From the NCBI RefSeq assembly GCF_028768465.1, contig NZ_CP118225.1, positions 1,903,001 to 1,967,000 on the forward strand: a stretch of DNA of 64,000 nt. The letters run 5' to 3'. Positions within the stretch are counted from its first letter, which is position 1, and every line of letters begins with the position of its first letter. Made by a program: the position numbers and the translations under genes. The notes under the pieces are model-generated. The model saw only the letters and a list, made by a program, of their open reading frames with translations, was not told the DNA's origin and searched no databases. Source of the DNA: Rhodopirellula sp. P2 (GTDB lineage: Bacteria; Planctomycetota; Planctomycetia; Pirellulales; Pirellulaceae). Below, piece by piece: positions 1-9,407 of this stretch.

Positions 1-2083
1 CGTACTTCATCCAGTCCTCCGCGGCGTCCGCGAACTGCAGCAAATCGATGTGTCCGGCCGCGATCAACGGTCGGTTGAGATCGTTCAGAGGCGGAGGGAA
101 CGAGGGCGAGTTTGCACGGACGAAGTTGGTGGCTTGGCCTTGGAACAAGGTGTAGACCGCCCAGTCGGAAGTGAGCGCCAACCCAGGTGAAAACTGAGGG
201 TCGGCACCAAGCAACGCAACGCCGGGCACTTGCAGGTAGACGCCGCCGGGAATCGCAGATTCGGTCGCCTCGGGCAACCCTTGGCCCGGCGGCAGGCCCA
301 TCAACGGACCAAACGCCGCAAACAGAGGGTTGATGGTGTCGAAATAGCGACGCCACGCGCGGCGATGTCGTTCGGCGTCGGTGAGTTCATAAATGAGTGC
401 AGGGGCGGGGACCGGCAAGGCGTCCGCAGACGGTGGTGCGCTGGGATGCCACTGTCGGCTCCGCTGATTGAAGTCGAGCACAAAGGCTGCTTCCTTGCCC
501 ACCGACGGCAGCAGATCGTCCTTCGTTGCCAAGAACAGTTCCGTGAGCCCGGCGGCAATCGCAGGGTCCATCTTGCTGGTCGGCGACGCGTCCCCGGATT
601 CGGCAGTGAGAGCCATGGCCTGTTCGGCTCGCTCTTGGATCCGATTCAACCATTTGTCCAGCGTCCCGTCGTCGTCCCAGTCCGCTGCTGCACTGAACAA
701 CGCCGGGTTCTCTCCGATGTGTTGCAACGATTTCAGAGGCTGAGCTTGGACGCGGATCGGATCGGTGTGTTGATGATATTGGTAGCCGGCAATCCCACCC
801 TTGAAGAAGAACGCAAACGTCAATTCCTCGCCCAAAGGATTGTAAAGCCGGTTCAAATCCGTCAGCAGCATCTCGACATCCTCGTTGATGTTGGCCAGCA
901 ACGGTTGATACGAGAGGGGATCCAATTCGGAATCCGAAAGCATCTTCTCGGCGAAGGTTGGAATGAGTTGCAGGTACATGGACCACTGGGTGACCCAAGA
1001 CGTTTGCTGTTTCAACGTGCTGTTTTGATAGCCCACTCCTGAGAACGCTTTGCCGCGGTTTTCTAACAAAGGCTGGAAGACATCGCGTCGGTAAAGAGGT
1101 CGCTCCACTTTCCCCGGGGCGACTGCCTCGGGATCGTGACCCACCGATGCATACAAGTAGCTGTCTGCAAAACCAATGCTGAGGACCAACGATTTACCAG
1201 CAGTACGCTCGCGGATCGTGGCGAATCGCTGTTCGAGTTTCGCGATCTCCTCAGGTTCCGCGTCGACGCTCATTCGCTCAATCGCCGCGCCCCACGGGTA
1301 GTCCTCTCCGGTCAGTTCCATCACCCACCGTTCATTGACCTGGCCCACGTTTTGGTGGTCCAGCGAATCCAGGATGTATTGGTTTTCGGCATCGGAGAGT
1401 TGCAACAACTCGTTCCGGAACTTCGCTTCCAGCATGTTCAGGAGTTCTCGGACGCGTTGCTGTTCATCCGCTCCTGAAATTTTGGCCCCCGCCACGATGC
1501 GAGGGATTTGCAGGCTGTCTAGAAATTCCTCGTTCCCAGGTGAATCCGTGAAGGAGTTGAAGGGCTCAAGTTCGTCTGAATTCGCGTCCCGATCCAGACT
1601 GATCTCTGAGAGTTGCTCCGACATCATTCGGTTGAAGGTGGCGTATTGCTCGGCGAGGCTCTGGTCGGCAAAGGCGAAGAGTTCACGAGAAGCCAAGTCC
1701 GCAATTGTGGGCAGATAAGCCTGCCCTTCTTCACTGCTCCAAAACTCATACGAGGATCGAACCCAGGCGGGTGTGTCGGCGCCATCGAGATCATTCTGGA
1801 TGTCTGACAGAATTTTGTCACGAGCGTCCGCGATGCCACGTTGAACCACCGGCATCGCCAGCAATCGTTGGATCGCCGGGTTCTCGGCCACCGCATCCCA
1901 TTTCAGACGGTTGTTCAGCAACGCGTAGTAGAACGACGCGTCCTCCGAAGCGAACTGCAGCGATGGCGGCAGTCCCACCTGGACTGACGGGGCAGGGGAC
2001 TGCGCGTGCACGGCCGTGCCGGTGACGCTTGCGAACAAGGCGATCGCGAGCAAGACGACGCGATCGTACTTCAGGGGAAACAT
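1..2083 (-). CDS. Large exported protein of unknown function (3' end outside window)
   Basis: Reading the minus strand from an ATG at 2083 gives an open frame that runs off the left edge, so at least 694 residues are visible. The N-terminus (MFPLKYDRVVLLAIALFASV, then a short polar stretch ending near VHAQ) is a convincing Sec signal peptide, so the product is probably periplasmic or secreted. The rest is acidic and mostly helical in appearance, rich in Asp, Glu, Leu and Gln. I see no catalytic motif, no membrane segment after the leader and no repeat. I do not recognise the family. Plus-strand open frames over the same DNA are treated as shadows, because only the minus frame is continuous for 2 kb and starts with a leader. 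The existence of the gene is well supported; its function is unknown. Confidence 0.8.
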   Translation of the reverse strand, partial: MFPLKYDRVVLLAIALFASVTGTAVHAQSPAPSVQVGLPPSLQFASEDASFYYALLNNRLKWDAVAENPAIQRLLAMPVVQRGIADARDKILSDIQNDLDGADTPAWVRSSYEFWSSEEGQAYLPTIADLASRELFAFADQSLAEQYATFNRMMSEQLSEISLDRDANSDELEPFNSFTDSPGNEEFLDSLQIPRIVAGAKISGADEQQRVRELLNMLEAKFRNELLQLSDAENQYILDSLDHQNVGQVNERWVMELTGEDYPWGAAIERMSVDAEPEEIAKLEQRFATIRERTAGKSLVLSIGFADSYLYASVGHDPEAVAPGKVERPLYRRDVFQPLLENRGKAFSGVGYQNSTLKQQTSWVTQWSMYLQLIPTFAEKMLSDSELDPLSYQPLLANINEDVEMLLTDLNRLYNPLGEELTFAFFFKGGIAGYQYHQHTDPIRVQAQPLKSLQHIGENPALFSAAADWDDDGTLDKWLNRIQERAEQAMALTAESGDASPTSKMDPAIAAGLTELFLATKDDLLPSVGKEAAFVLDFNQRSRQWHPSAPPSADALPVPAPALIYELTDAERHRRAWRRYFDTINPLFAAFGPLMGLPPGQGLPEATESAIPGGVYLQVPGVALLGADPQFSPGLALTSDWAVYTLFQGQATNFVRANSPSFPPPLNDLNRPLIAAGHIDLLQFADAAEDWMKY

Positions 2084-2279
2084 GTTGGACGACCTGGGAA
2101 GGGGGCTTGGAGTACTTCGGCGGAAAAGCAAAATCCTAACTCAAACCCCTTGCCGCTGCCGACCGCGGGAGCGAAAGATCGCGAGCGGGCAGTTGATGGG
2201 TATCCACCTTGCGTTTGGGATTACGAACGACCTGACGCGGGCTTTGAGCAGGTCGGCAGGAATGATCAACCACAACCAT

Positions 2280-2372
2280 GTGAGCCGTTTGGGCGTTCGC
2301 CCCGGTTGTGCGTGAAAACCGTGGCTAACGCCAACGGCTCACATACCCGATGACACCTGCGTACCTGCTTCG
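2280..2372. repeat. Palindromic intergenic repeat, family A copy 1
   Basis: The ends GTGAGCCGTT and AACGGCTCAC (2280-2289 and 2333-2342) are perfect inverted repeats. They are followed by a conserved tail ending near 2372 (GACACCTGCGTACCTGCTT). A second copy with the same order and tail lies at 37643-37735. This fills the middle of the 382-nt gap 2084-2465. The rest of that gap contains the family C hairpin at 2396 and nothing I can call a gene. Confidence 0.75.
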
Positions 2373-2395
2373 CAACGCACAATCAATTCCTGGCG

Positions 2396-2450
2396 TAGTG
2401 GATGAGGCCACGAATCCCGATGCACGGGACTTGTAGCCTCGGCCACTACG
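2396..2450. repeat. Hairpin repeat, family C copy 1
   Basis: GTAGTGG at 2396 is mirrored by CCACTAC ending near 2449, enclosing an ATGAGGCC-type core. A related sequence (GTAGTGGACGAGGCC...) lies at about 17626-17700 just upstream of psd. This is a short structured repeat downstream of the sulfatase remnant. It could act as a transcription terminator or mRNA stabiliser, but the sequence does not decide that. Confidence 0.55.
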
Positions 2451-2465
2451 AAACCCGCCACATAT

Positions 2466-2777
2466 TCATTGTGCGTGGCTTACCGGAGGTGTCAGTGCTC
2501 TTTTCTTGGACAGGATTCCTTTCCAATCGCCCAATCGGACCGCCTGGGCATACTGGTTGCCTCGGCAGTGGCCATCGTCCCAGTAGAGCACACGTTGTTG
2601 GTTGTTGATCGGGCGGTCTTTCAGTGCGTTCAGCACCGAGATGCCATCCAGGTCAGTCGCGATCGTGGTCCCACCATAGGATCCAAGGTCACCATAGCCC
2701 AGGTCGTCCGCCAGGAGGAACACAATGTTCCGGCTGGGATCCGCCGCGAATCCTCGACCGCTGAGGGCCAACAGCAC
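2466..2777 (-). pseudogene. Internally deleted sulfatase remnant
   Basis: The 103-codon frame starts like a planctomycete sulfatase: a hydrophobic leader, then NIVFLLADDLGYGDLGSYGG, the N-terminal metal-binding Asp-Asp strand. It jumps at once to a typical sulfatase C-terminus (LYWDDG, then QAVRLGDWKGI). The several hundred residues in between are missing, including the C/S-x-P-x-R formylglycine motif and the remaining metal ligands, so it cannot be an active sulfatase. The start is unclear: GTG 2777 leaves a short leader, and the frame stays open upstream into the 3' end of the neighbouring sialidase-like gene. The remnant lies just downstream of that gene on the same strand, suggesting a former glycan-degradation pair. 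Family recognition of the two ends is good; the deletion history is inferred. Confidence 0.75.
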
Positions 2778-2821
2778 TAGCAGCGAACAAACGGTTCGCC
2801 CAATCGGAATGCGGGCGATGT

Positions 2822-3967
2822 TCAGAGCTTGCTTGGGTCGACGACCGCGTGTTTGACGCCTTCGCGGTTGTACGTGTAGACCATGTTGAGCATCCCGTCG
2901 GAGGTTTGGATGATGGCCGGGTAGCTGTACTCACCGAAGTGACGGCGGCGTTCCGCGTCGCTTGGGTGAGGCCCGGTTTCATTTTCCAGCGTCAGCACAG
3001 GCTTCCAGGTTTTTCCATCGGAGGAAATGGCCAGATTCAGGATCCGGCGAGGCTTCAGGTCGGCAGCGTCTTTCCGTCTCACAAGGCCTTCGGAGTGGTT
3101 GTAGATCAAGACTTGCCGTCCGTCTTGCAGCGTCACCGCATCGGTGCCGGAGTTGGGGTTGGGCAAGTCGGTTGCGGTGAGCGTGCTCCAGGTTTTCCCG
3201 CCGTCTTTGGACCAGCTTTCGACGATGCGTTTCTCTTTGCTGCGGCAAAGGATCTGCAGACGGTTGTCAGGGTAAGTCAAAACACTGGGCTGAATCGCAT
3301 GAAAGGTTTCTCCGGTCTGGATCGGCCCGATCACCTCCCAAGTCTTGCCGAGATCCTTGGTGACCTCGAAGTGAACTCGCCAGTGGGAAGATCCATCCGC
3401 GTACTCAATCTCGGTGCTCGATGGGCACAGGATCGTTCCATCGGCGAGCTCGATCGGTTTGTTCTTGACTGGTCCAAGGAGGTGTCCGATCGTGTGGGCT
3501 TCGCCGAGTTTTGTCGGCCAGGACCATGTTTTGCCACCATCCTCGGACGTCGTGAGCATGCCCCACCATTCTCGCGGGTTCGGACCGACTTTGTAGAACA
3601 GCATCAACGGACCTTCGGTGGGCTGAAACAACACCGGGTTCCAGGTGGGATAGCGGAGGGTCGATGACTGGACACCGTTGACGACCTCGACCGACTCGGT
3701 CCATTGGCCGTTCTCATGGCGAGAAACACGAATGCCGACGTCAGGGTCACGCTCACGAGTGCCCGCGAACCAAGCCGCGACCAGACCAGTCGGTGTCTCG
3801 ACAATGGTGGACGCATGACTCTCTTTGGTGGGTTTGTCAGCAAGATCAAAGATCTGTTGCGACGACACCAACGCGTCTTCCCCCGCGACGGCGACGTCAG
3901 GAAGTTCTTCAGCCTGGATGGAGAGGGGCAGGGTGAGTGCCAAGAAGACCGCAAGGGATACTTTCAT
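2822..3967 (-). CDS. Exported BNR-repeat sialidase-like protein
   Basis: This 381-aa protein has a signal peptide (residues 1-19, ending SIQAEE). It then has a beta-propeller pattern of Asp-box motifs: TSEDGGKTW (140-148), KDLGKTW (204-210), SKDGGKTW (253-260) and SSDGKTW (315-321). These S/T-x-D-x-G-x-T-W motifs are diagnostic of the sialidase/BNR superfamily. Motifs around 64-70 (AWFAGTRE) and 345-351 (FGEYSYP) are typical of the BNR_2 branch found in planctomycetes and Bacteroidetes. It probably acts on exported glycans, as a sialidase or another exo-glycosidase; the exact substrate cannot be read from sequence. The sulfatase remnant follows on the same strand. The start is ATG 3967, giving a clean leader. 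The family is confident; the specific activity is not. Confidence 0.85.
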   Translation of the reverse strand: MKVSLAVFLALTLPLSIQAEELPDVAVAGEDALVSSQQIFDLADKPTKESHASTIVETPTGLVAAWFAGTRERDPDVGIRVSRHENGQWTESVEVVNGVQSSTLRYPTWNPVLFQPTEGPLMLFYKVGPNPREWWGMLTTSEDGGKTWSWPTKLGEAHTIGHLLGPVKNKPIELADGTILCPSSTEIEYADGSSHWRVHFEVTKDLGKTWEVIGPIQTGETFHAIQPSVLTYPDNRLQILCRSKEKRIVESWSKDGGKTWSTLTATDLPNPNSGTDAVTLQDGRQVLIYNHSEGLVRRKDAADLKPRRILNLAISSDGKTWKPVLTLENETGPHPSDAERRRHFGEYSYPAIIQTSDGMLNMVYTYNREGVKHAVVDPSKL

Positions 3968-4170
3968 GATGCTTCAGGAGTCTCAGGTGGATGCGCGACA
4001 CGATGGAAAATTCAAAGAAGTTGCCCTGGAAGAGCGAACCTAATCTAACCGAAACATGGAGGCCAATTGGGGGTGTCTGTCTTGCAATGACGTGCTAAAA
4101 CCAATTCACTGCATCGATCAGTAAACGCGGCCAAAGGCCACGACGTGGCGGCAGGTTTTCGACATTGACG

Positions 4171-5565
4171 TCAGCACCAAAGTTTCGGGTTATCACCGTA
4201 GCGGAAGTCGTCAAGACTTTCGGGATTTCGCCAAGCAGATCAAAACTCTTGACGAGTTTCGCTACCCTAAAATCAAGCTTTGACAGACCACTAGCCTTGG
4301 GTTTCAACCCAAGGACCATCAGCGCCCAACCATTTCCCCAGTCGCGACGCGACGACAGTTGATCGCATTTCCCAACCACCTGTCGCCACTCCGCGGCTTC
4401 TCAAATGGGGCGGTACGACTCAAACCTCGGGTTGAAACCCGAGGCTGACAGATTTTACCGCTCCGCGGTTGCGTCTTCTCACTTCAGTCGCGGCGCGACG
4501 GCATCCGGCTAGTGGTGCGTCAGCACCAAAGTTTCGGGTTATCACCGTAGCGGAAGTCGTCAAGACTTTCGGGATTTCGCCAAGCAGATCAAAACTCTTG
4601 ACGAGTTTCGCTACCCTAAAATCAAGCTTTGACAGACCACTAGCCTTGGGTTTCAACCCAAGGACCATCAGCGCCCAACCATTTCCCCAGTCGCGACGCG
4701 ACGACAGTTGATCGCATTTCCCAACCACCTGTCGCCACTCCGCGGCTTCTCAAATGGGGCGGTACGACTCAAACCTCGGGTTGAAACCCGAGGCTGACAG
4801 ATTTTACCGCTCCGCGGTTGCGTCTTCTCACTTCAGTCGCGGCGCGACGGCATCCGGCTAGTGGTGCGTCAGCACCAAAGTTTCGGGTTATCACCGTAGC
4901 GGAAGTCGTCAAGACTTTCGGGATTTCGCCAAGCAGATCAAAACTCTTGACGAGTTTCGCTACCCTAAAATCAAGCTTTGACAGACCACTAGCCTTGGGT
5001 TTCAACCCAAGGACCATCAGCGCCCAACCGTTTCCCCAGTCGCGGAACGACGACATTTGATCGCGTTTCTCAACCACCTGTCGCCACTCCGCGGCTTTTC
5101 AAATGGGGCGGCACGACTCAAACCTCGGGTTGAAACCCGAGGCTGACAGATTTCACCGCTCCGCGGTTGCGTTTCCGCGACCAGTCGCGGCGCGACGGCA
5201 TCCGGCTAGTGGTGCGTCAGCACCAAAGTTTCGGGTTATCACCGTAGCGGAAGTCGTCAAGACTTTCGGGATTTCGCCAAGCAGATCAAAACTCTTGACG
5301 AGTTTCGCTACCCTAAAATCAAGCTTTGACAGACCACTAGCCTTGGGTTTCAACCCAAGGACCATCAGCGCCCAACCGTTTCCCCAGTCGCGGAACGACG
5401 ACAGTTGATCGCGTTTCTCAACCACCTGTCGCCACTCCGCGGCTTTTCAAATGGGGCGGCGCGACTTAAACCTCGGGTTGAAACCCGAGGCTGACAGATT
5501 TCACCGCTCCGCGGTTGTGCCTCCGCGACCAGTCGCGGAGCGACGGCAGTTGTTTGCCGCCCGTC
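4171..5565. repeat. Four-copy ~349-bp direct tandem repeat
   Basis: The unit starts TCAGCACCAAAGTTTCGGG at 4171, 4520, 4869 and 5217 (spacing 349, 349, 348). Each unit holds two perfect palindromes, CCTTGGGTTTCAACCCAAGG and CCTCGGGTTGAAACCCGAGG, plus CCGCTCCGCGG hairpins. Copies 1 and 2 look identical over most of their length. Copies 3 and 4 share variants such as CGGAACGACGACA and GCGTTTCTCAACC. Each copy carries overlapping open frames of 80-102 codons on both strands, but these are conserved only because the DNA is duplicated. A single diverged relative lies at 46480-46625. Flanks 3968-4170 and 5566-5766 show no gene. Confidence 0.9.
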
Positions 5566-5766
5566 GCCAGGCGATTCCCGTTTCACATGCCCGTGCGGTG
5601 CCAGCCGTTTTTCGGCTTCCTTTGGATTTTGCGGGTCGTGTCTTCTGCCGGAATTCACTTCATTCGGTCCGTCTCCTGGAGCGGTGAAAAGGTGGCGTAG
5701 GCTCCCTGCTTGTGTTCCGCGCTATCACAGGCTGGAAGCCTCTGCCACTTGATTTTCGCTCTGTCC

Positions 5767-7287
5767 CTACTTCTTGTTCGATCCGGCGAACCGTTGGAGG
5801 TACTTGCTGAGCTTGAGCTTTTTGCGGGCGCTATCGCTGGTCATGTAGCGGACGCTGCCGAAGACCGGACGTTTGGGACCCCAGGCTCGGTCGGTGCGGC
5901 CGAGCACCCAAAGGATGCCGCAGTATGAGTTGGGATCGCGACCATCCAGCCCATACTTGTTGTTCAGGTGGATCATGAACTCAAGGGCTTCTTCGGGCGT
6001 TTTGGTCCAATGCAAAATCTTCTTGCCCCACAGCATCCGCATGTAGTTGTGCATCTCGCCGGTTTCCACCAACTCACGTTGCGCGGCGTTCCAAAGCTCG
6101 TCGTGCGTCTCGGCATTCTCAAACTCGGCCAGCGTGTAGAGATGAGGCCGCTCGTCATCACGCGTTTCATTCAACGTCTTCTTCGCCCAGTCCGGCAACG
6201 ATTCCAGCGAGTCGTAGGTGTCTGGATTTTGGAACGACCAATTGAATCCGATCTCTCGCCAGGTCAGCAGTTGATCGAGCAAGGCTTCGGCGTTCTCGCC
6301 GACGTTCCAAAAGCCATGGTTCTTGCCGTTGGGTTTGGACGTTTGGTCCGCGGACCAACCCTCGTGTTCCAGCAGCGAGGAAACCATCTCGTGCGCCGAA
6401 ATGTGACCGAAGTGAAGGTGCGGGCTCAAACCCGTCGTGGCGTGTTCATCGGGTTGGTTGCGGTCGTCGTTGTAGCGTGACAGTTTCTGGTCCAAGAATT
6501 TTTGCCAACGACGGGAGGCTTCCACCGTTCCGCCGGGCGTCGCTTGGGACGGACGAACCGAGTGATCGATCGGGATTTCCGACAAGCCATCTTCGCCGAG
6601 CAGCTTTTCCAAATCAGCGGCAGGCCATTTGGACAGGATTTTTGCAGGGAGCAATTGCTGGCGACGCTCCGCCATCGATTCGCCATCGGGGCAGGGCAGG
6701 GCAGGGCGGTCGTCCGCGGACAACGGGTTGGCGAGAGGCAAATGTTCAAGAGCCGGCAGAACGTTCTTTTGCATGAACCGCCGGTAACTGTGCGCGACCG
6801 TGTAGGTCCGTTCCGCTGCTCGCAGCGGGAGCACGCTGTTGGAGTCGATCAATTCCAAACGGGCAGGCAGTTTGTCCTTCACCGCGTCGATCATGTGCGG
6901 CAAAAAGAAACACGGGTATTCGTCGGTGACGACCGTGCATGCGTGTTTGGCGAGTCGATGAAGCAACGGCGAGCCGACACCCGGTTTGGGTTCGACGTAC
7001 GGGTAGTAGACCACCGGCAGAGATTCGGCGGCGGCCGCGTTGTCTCGCATGCCTTCGATGATGAAACGGTGGATCCGGTCGCTGGCCCATTGGTAGCGAA
7101 CTCGCAGAGGTTCGAAGATCAGCAGCGGTTTTTCGAATTCGAGTGCCCGGTCAATCGCGTGTTGCAAGGCGAAATTCCAGTGCAGCCGCCGTTGGGCGAT
7201 CATCCAGTAGACGACGTAATCGCCCTCGTGACGGGGCGGGTGGTCGTTGGCGAATTGGTGCCGCTGGGGAGGGAGCGCGGAAGTCAT
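5767..7287 (-). CDS. phr: Class II CPD photolyase
   Basis: This 506-aa protein would repair cyclobutane pyrimidine dimers using light, FADH- and an antenna chromophore. The N-terminal alpha/beta domain begins DYVVYWMIAQRRLHWN, typical of class II enzymes. The FAD domain contains the class II signatures ETGEMHNYMRMLWGKKILHW (about 408-427), YGLDGRDPNSYCGILWVLG (445-463) and WGPKRPVFGSVRYM (469-482). Length matches the family (about 450-500 aa). ATG 7287 is the natural start and lies 50 bp from the divergent prepilin-peptidase homologue. A GGGCA-type microrepeat near 6697-6715 is accommodated in frame as PALPCP. Long plus-strand frames over this gene (for example 6502-7416) are antisense shadows. 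The assignment is strong. Confidence 0.95.
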   Translation of the reverse strand: MTSALPPQRHQFANDHPPRHEGDYVVYWMIAQRRLHWNFALQHAIDRALEFEKPLLIFEPLRVRYQWASDRIHRFIIEGMRDNAAAAESLPVVYYPYVEPKPGVGSPLLHRLAKHACTVVTDEYPCFFLPHMIDAVKDKLPARLELIDSNSVLPLRAAERTYTVAHSYRRFMQKNVLPALEHLPLANPLSADDRPALPCPDGESMAERRQQLLPAKILSKWPAADLEKLLGEDGLSEIPIDHSVRPSQATPGGTVEASRRWQKFLDQKLSRYNDDRNQPDEHATTGLSPHLHFGHISAHEMVSSLLEHEGWSADQTSKPNGKNHGFWNVGENAEALLDQLLTWREIGFNWSFQNPDTYDSLESLPDWAKKTLNETRDDERPHLYTLAEFENAETHDELWNAAQRELVETGEMHNYMRMLWGKKILHWTKTPEEALEFMIHLNNKYGLDGRDPNSYCGILWVLGRTDRAWGPKRPVFGSVRYMTSDSARKKLKLSKYLQRFAGSNKK

Positions 7288-7337
7288 GGGCAGTGGTCAT
7301 GGGATGGGAGTCGTCAGTTCGGGGCTTGGCTAGTAGA

Positions 7338-8636
7338 GTGTGCGGACTCGCCAAGGGCCATGCAATTTTGTCGCGACGACGCTCACCGTATCGAATTCTC
7401 GCCGTCTGTTTGCTGATCGGGTATCTGCTCGCATCGGTGGCTTATGTGTGGATGTCTGCGCTCTGGGTGACCCGCTGGCACCCTCATTTCCGGGTGGCTG
7501 ATCTGTTGGCGCCGCGAGCCAATGACGTGGTCATCTTCACGTTTTTCCTGGTCGTTGGGGCCAGTGTTGGCAGTTTCCTGAATGTGGTCGTGTGGCGATT
7601 GCCTCAGCGTTTGAACGTCAACGGCCATTCGTTCTGCCCCCGATGTCGCAACCAGCTTCGGGCTCGGGACAACGTGCCGATTTTCGGTTGGCTGTGGTTG
7701 AGCGGGCGCTGCCGAGATTGCCGGCTTCCGATTTCGTCCCGTTATCCGATCGTTGAAACGCTGGTCGGGATCACGTTTGCGGTCGTGGGGGCAACAGAAC
7801 TGACGCGTTGGAGTCTGCCCTACGTGGGTGATTCCGTGCGTTCGAATTGGTTGTCGACCCCATTCGTTGACGCGGATTTATTGACCCTGATTCTGTATCA
7901 TGTGGTGGCACTGGCGACCGCCTGGGCCGCGGGACTGATCCGGTTCGACGGCAATCCTTTGCCGCCTCGATTGACATTGTTCGCGGCGGTGACGCTGGTT
8001 GGCGGGATGTTCGCTTTGCCGCAGGCGATGGTGGTGCCGTGGCAACTTGTTGGCGATTCAGTGCCGTCCATGGTTGGTGCTTGGCCGCCGACGGGATGGA
8101 TGACTCACGGTGGTGATTGGTCCGTGACCTTGGTCCAGATTGGATTGCGGTTGTTGACGTCGCTGGTGGCAGCGGGATTTTTCGCTCGCGTGCTGGCGAA
8201 GAGCTTTTGCCCTTCAGCGGACATGAAGATGGACCCGCTCGGTTCATCAACGCGGCGGCTGATTGATTTGATGGTCTTGATCGCGGTCCCCGCGATCGTG
8301 GTGGGCTGGCAGGCCGTGATGGGAGTGATCTTGGTCGCGGCGATTTTTGCGAAGATTCTCGAGACGTTTGCATTCGCTCAGTCCCGTGATTCCTTGGGCC
8401 GATTTGCGGTCAGCTTGCCGGTTGCATTGAGCGTGCAATTATTGCTGTGGCGGGGGTTGGTGGCGTCCCACGTCTGGCCCAGCGAACAGGCATCGCAACT
8501 TGGTTTGATTGTTTCTTTTTTCGGGGTTCTAGCGATTCCGTTGTGGTTGGATGAAAACGGGGAATCGTTTGCTCCAATGGGCGATGACAAGAACAGCAGC
8601 GAAATCGCGGACCATTTCGACGAGGACGTTCGGTAG
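7338..8636 (+). CDS. Divergent prepilin leader peptidase (A24) homologue
   Basis: About 432 aa from GTG 7338; TTG 7368 is an alternative, and upstream codons would overlap the divergent photolyase. A membrane segment is followed by the A24 N-terminal block GASVGSFLNVVVWRLPQRL. Two zinc-binding CxxC pairs follow (CPRC about 100-103, CRDC about 125-128) with the usual ISSRYPIVE. Several membrane helices come after that. The first catalytic Asp region (LIRFDGNPLPPRLT, D204) is kept. The second, normally GxGD, reads RLID with D310 retained but both glycines gone. The family role is cleaving and N-methylating type IV pilin or pseudopilin leaders at the inner membrane. The C-terminus is long and acidic. 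Activity is uncertain because of the altered motif. Confidence 0.75.
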   Translation: MCGLAKGHAILSRRRSPYRILAVCLLIGYLLASVAYVWMSALWVTRWHPHFRVADLLAPRANDVVIFTFFLVVGASVGSFLNVVVWRLPQRLNVNGHSFCPRCRNQLRARDNVPIFGWLWLSGRCRDCRLPISSRYPIVETLVGITFAVVGATELTRWSLPYVGDSVRSNWLSTPFVDADLLTLILYHVVALATAWAAGLIRFDGNPLPPRLTLFAAVTLVGGMFALPQAMVVPWQLVGDSVPSMVGAWPPTGWMTHGGDWSVTLVQIGLRLLTSLVAAGFFARVLAKSFCPSADMKMDPLGSSTRRLIDLMVLIAVPAIVVGWQAVMGVILVAAIFAKILETFAFAQSRDSLGRFAVSLPVALSVQLLLWRGLVASHVWPSEQASQLGLIVSFFGVLAIPLWLDENGESFAPMGDDKNSSEIADHFDEDVR

Positions 8637-8733
8637 GCTCCGGCGTTGGGGAATGCCCCAAAATGCTTTGCAACAGGGCGACTCGTTTGAGTTAAACTGA
8701 TCACCCAGCGAACGATCATCAAGTTGAGGGGAA

Positions 8734-9369
8734 GTGGACGCAGCCAGCTCGAACCGAAACGAAAACGCCACGGCGAATCCCGCGTCGGCGGATGAGGTGG
8801 CGCTGATCGAAGCGGCGTTGTCGGGTGACGCGTCCGCGTTTGAGAGCTTGGTGATCCGTCATCAGGACCGGCTGCATCACGCCATGATCCACGTCACCGG
8901 TTCAGTTCACGATGCCGAGGAAGTGACGCAAGAGGCTTTCATTCGGGCGTTCGTCAAACTGGACACGTTCCAGCAAAACAGCCAGTTTTTCACGTGGCTG
9001 TATCGAGTCGCGTTCAACATCGCGTTGTCGCGAAAGCGACGCCAAAAGGTTCGTCTGTCGTTGGACCAGCAACGCGAGGAAATTGGCGAAGAAGTCGTTT
9101 GTGACGGTGAGGCCGTCGATGCGAATATGATTCGTCAGGACGACGTTTCGCTGGTGCAATTGGCTCTGCAGCAACTCAGCGATCAGCACCGCAGTATTCT
9201 TGTCTTGCGAGAAATGGAAGAATCTTCTTATGAGGAAATGGCGGAGATTTTGGAGCTGTCCATTGGCACCGTCCGCAGTCGTTTGAACCGGGCTCGCAAG
9301 CAATTGCGATTGGCGATTGAGCAGCTGCGAGAACCCGAGTCAGAATCTTCGGGCGAATCAGGTCCCTGA
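8734..9369 (+). CDS. ECF-type RNA polymerase sigma factor
   Basis: A 211-aa sigma-70 family protein with only regions 2 and 4. Region 2 (about 30-98) contains HDAEEVTQEAFIRAFVKL and the promoter-melting FTWLYRVAFNIALSRKRR. Region 4 (about 138-195) contains LSDQHRSILVLREMEESSYE followed by the helix-turn-helix EMAEILELSIGTVRSRLNRA. It would direct RNA polymerase to a small regulon. The start is GTG 8734, preceded by the purine-rich GAGGGGAA; no ATG lies in a better position. No anti-sigma gene is adjacent. The next gene is a small cysteine protein 38 bp downstream on the same strand, probably co-transcribed. The family call is secure; the regulon is unknown. Confidence 0.93.
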   Translation: MDAASSNRNENATANPASADEVALIEAALSGDASAFESLVIRHQDRLHHAMIHVTGSVHDAEEVTQEAFIRAFVKLDTFQQNSQFFTWLYRVAFNIALSRKRRQKVRLSLDQQREEIGEEVVCDGEAVDANMIRQDDVSLVQLALQQLSDQHRSILVLREMEESSYEEMAEILELSIGTVRSRLNRARKQLRLAIEQLREPESESSGESGP

Positions 9370-9407
9370 CACTTCTTTCCCGCTCATGGCTTACGAGAGA
9401 GACAACC

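Noticed and set aside
4171-5565. CRISPR array
   Set aside because: Units are 349 bp with no short direct repeat and spacer alternation, and no cas genes are present.
4171-5565. A small protein family of ~100 aa encoded by each repeat unit
   Set aside because: The frames on both strands are identical only because the DNA is duplicated; there are no ribosome-binding sites or protein-like features.
6502-7416. Plus-strand open frame of 304 codons over the photolyase
   Set aside because: Antisense shadow of a well-identified class II photolyase with conserved motifs on the minus strand.
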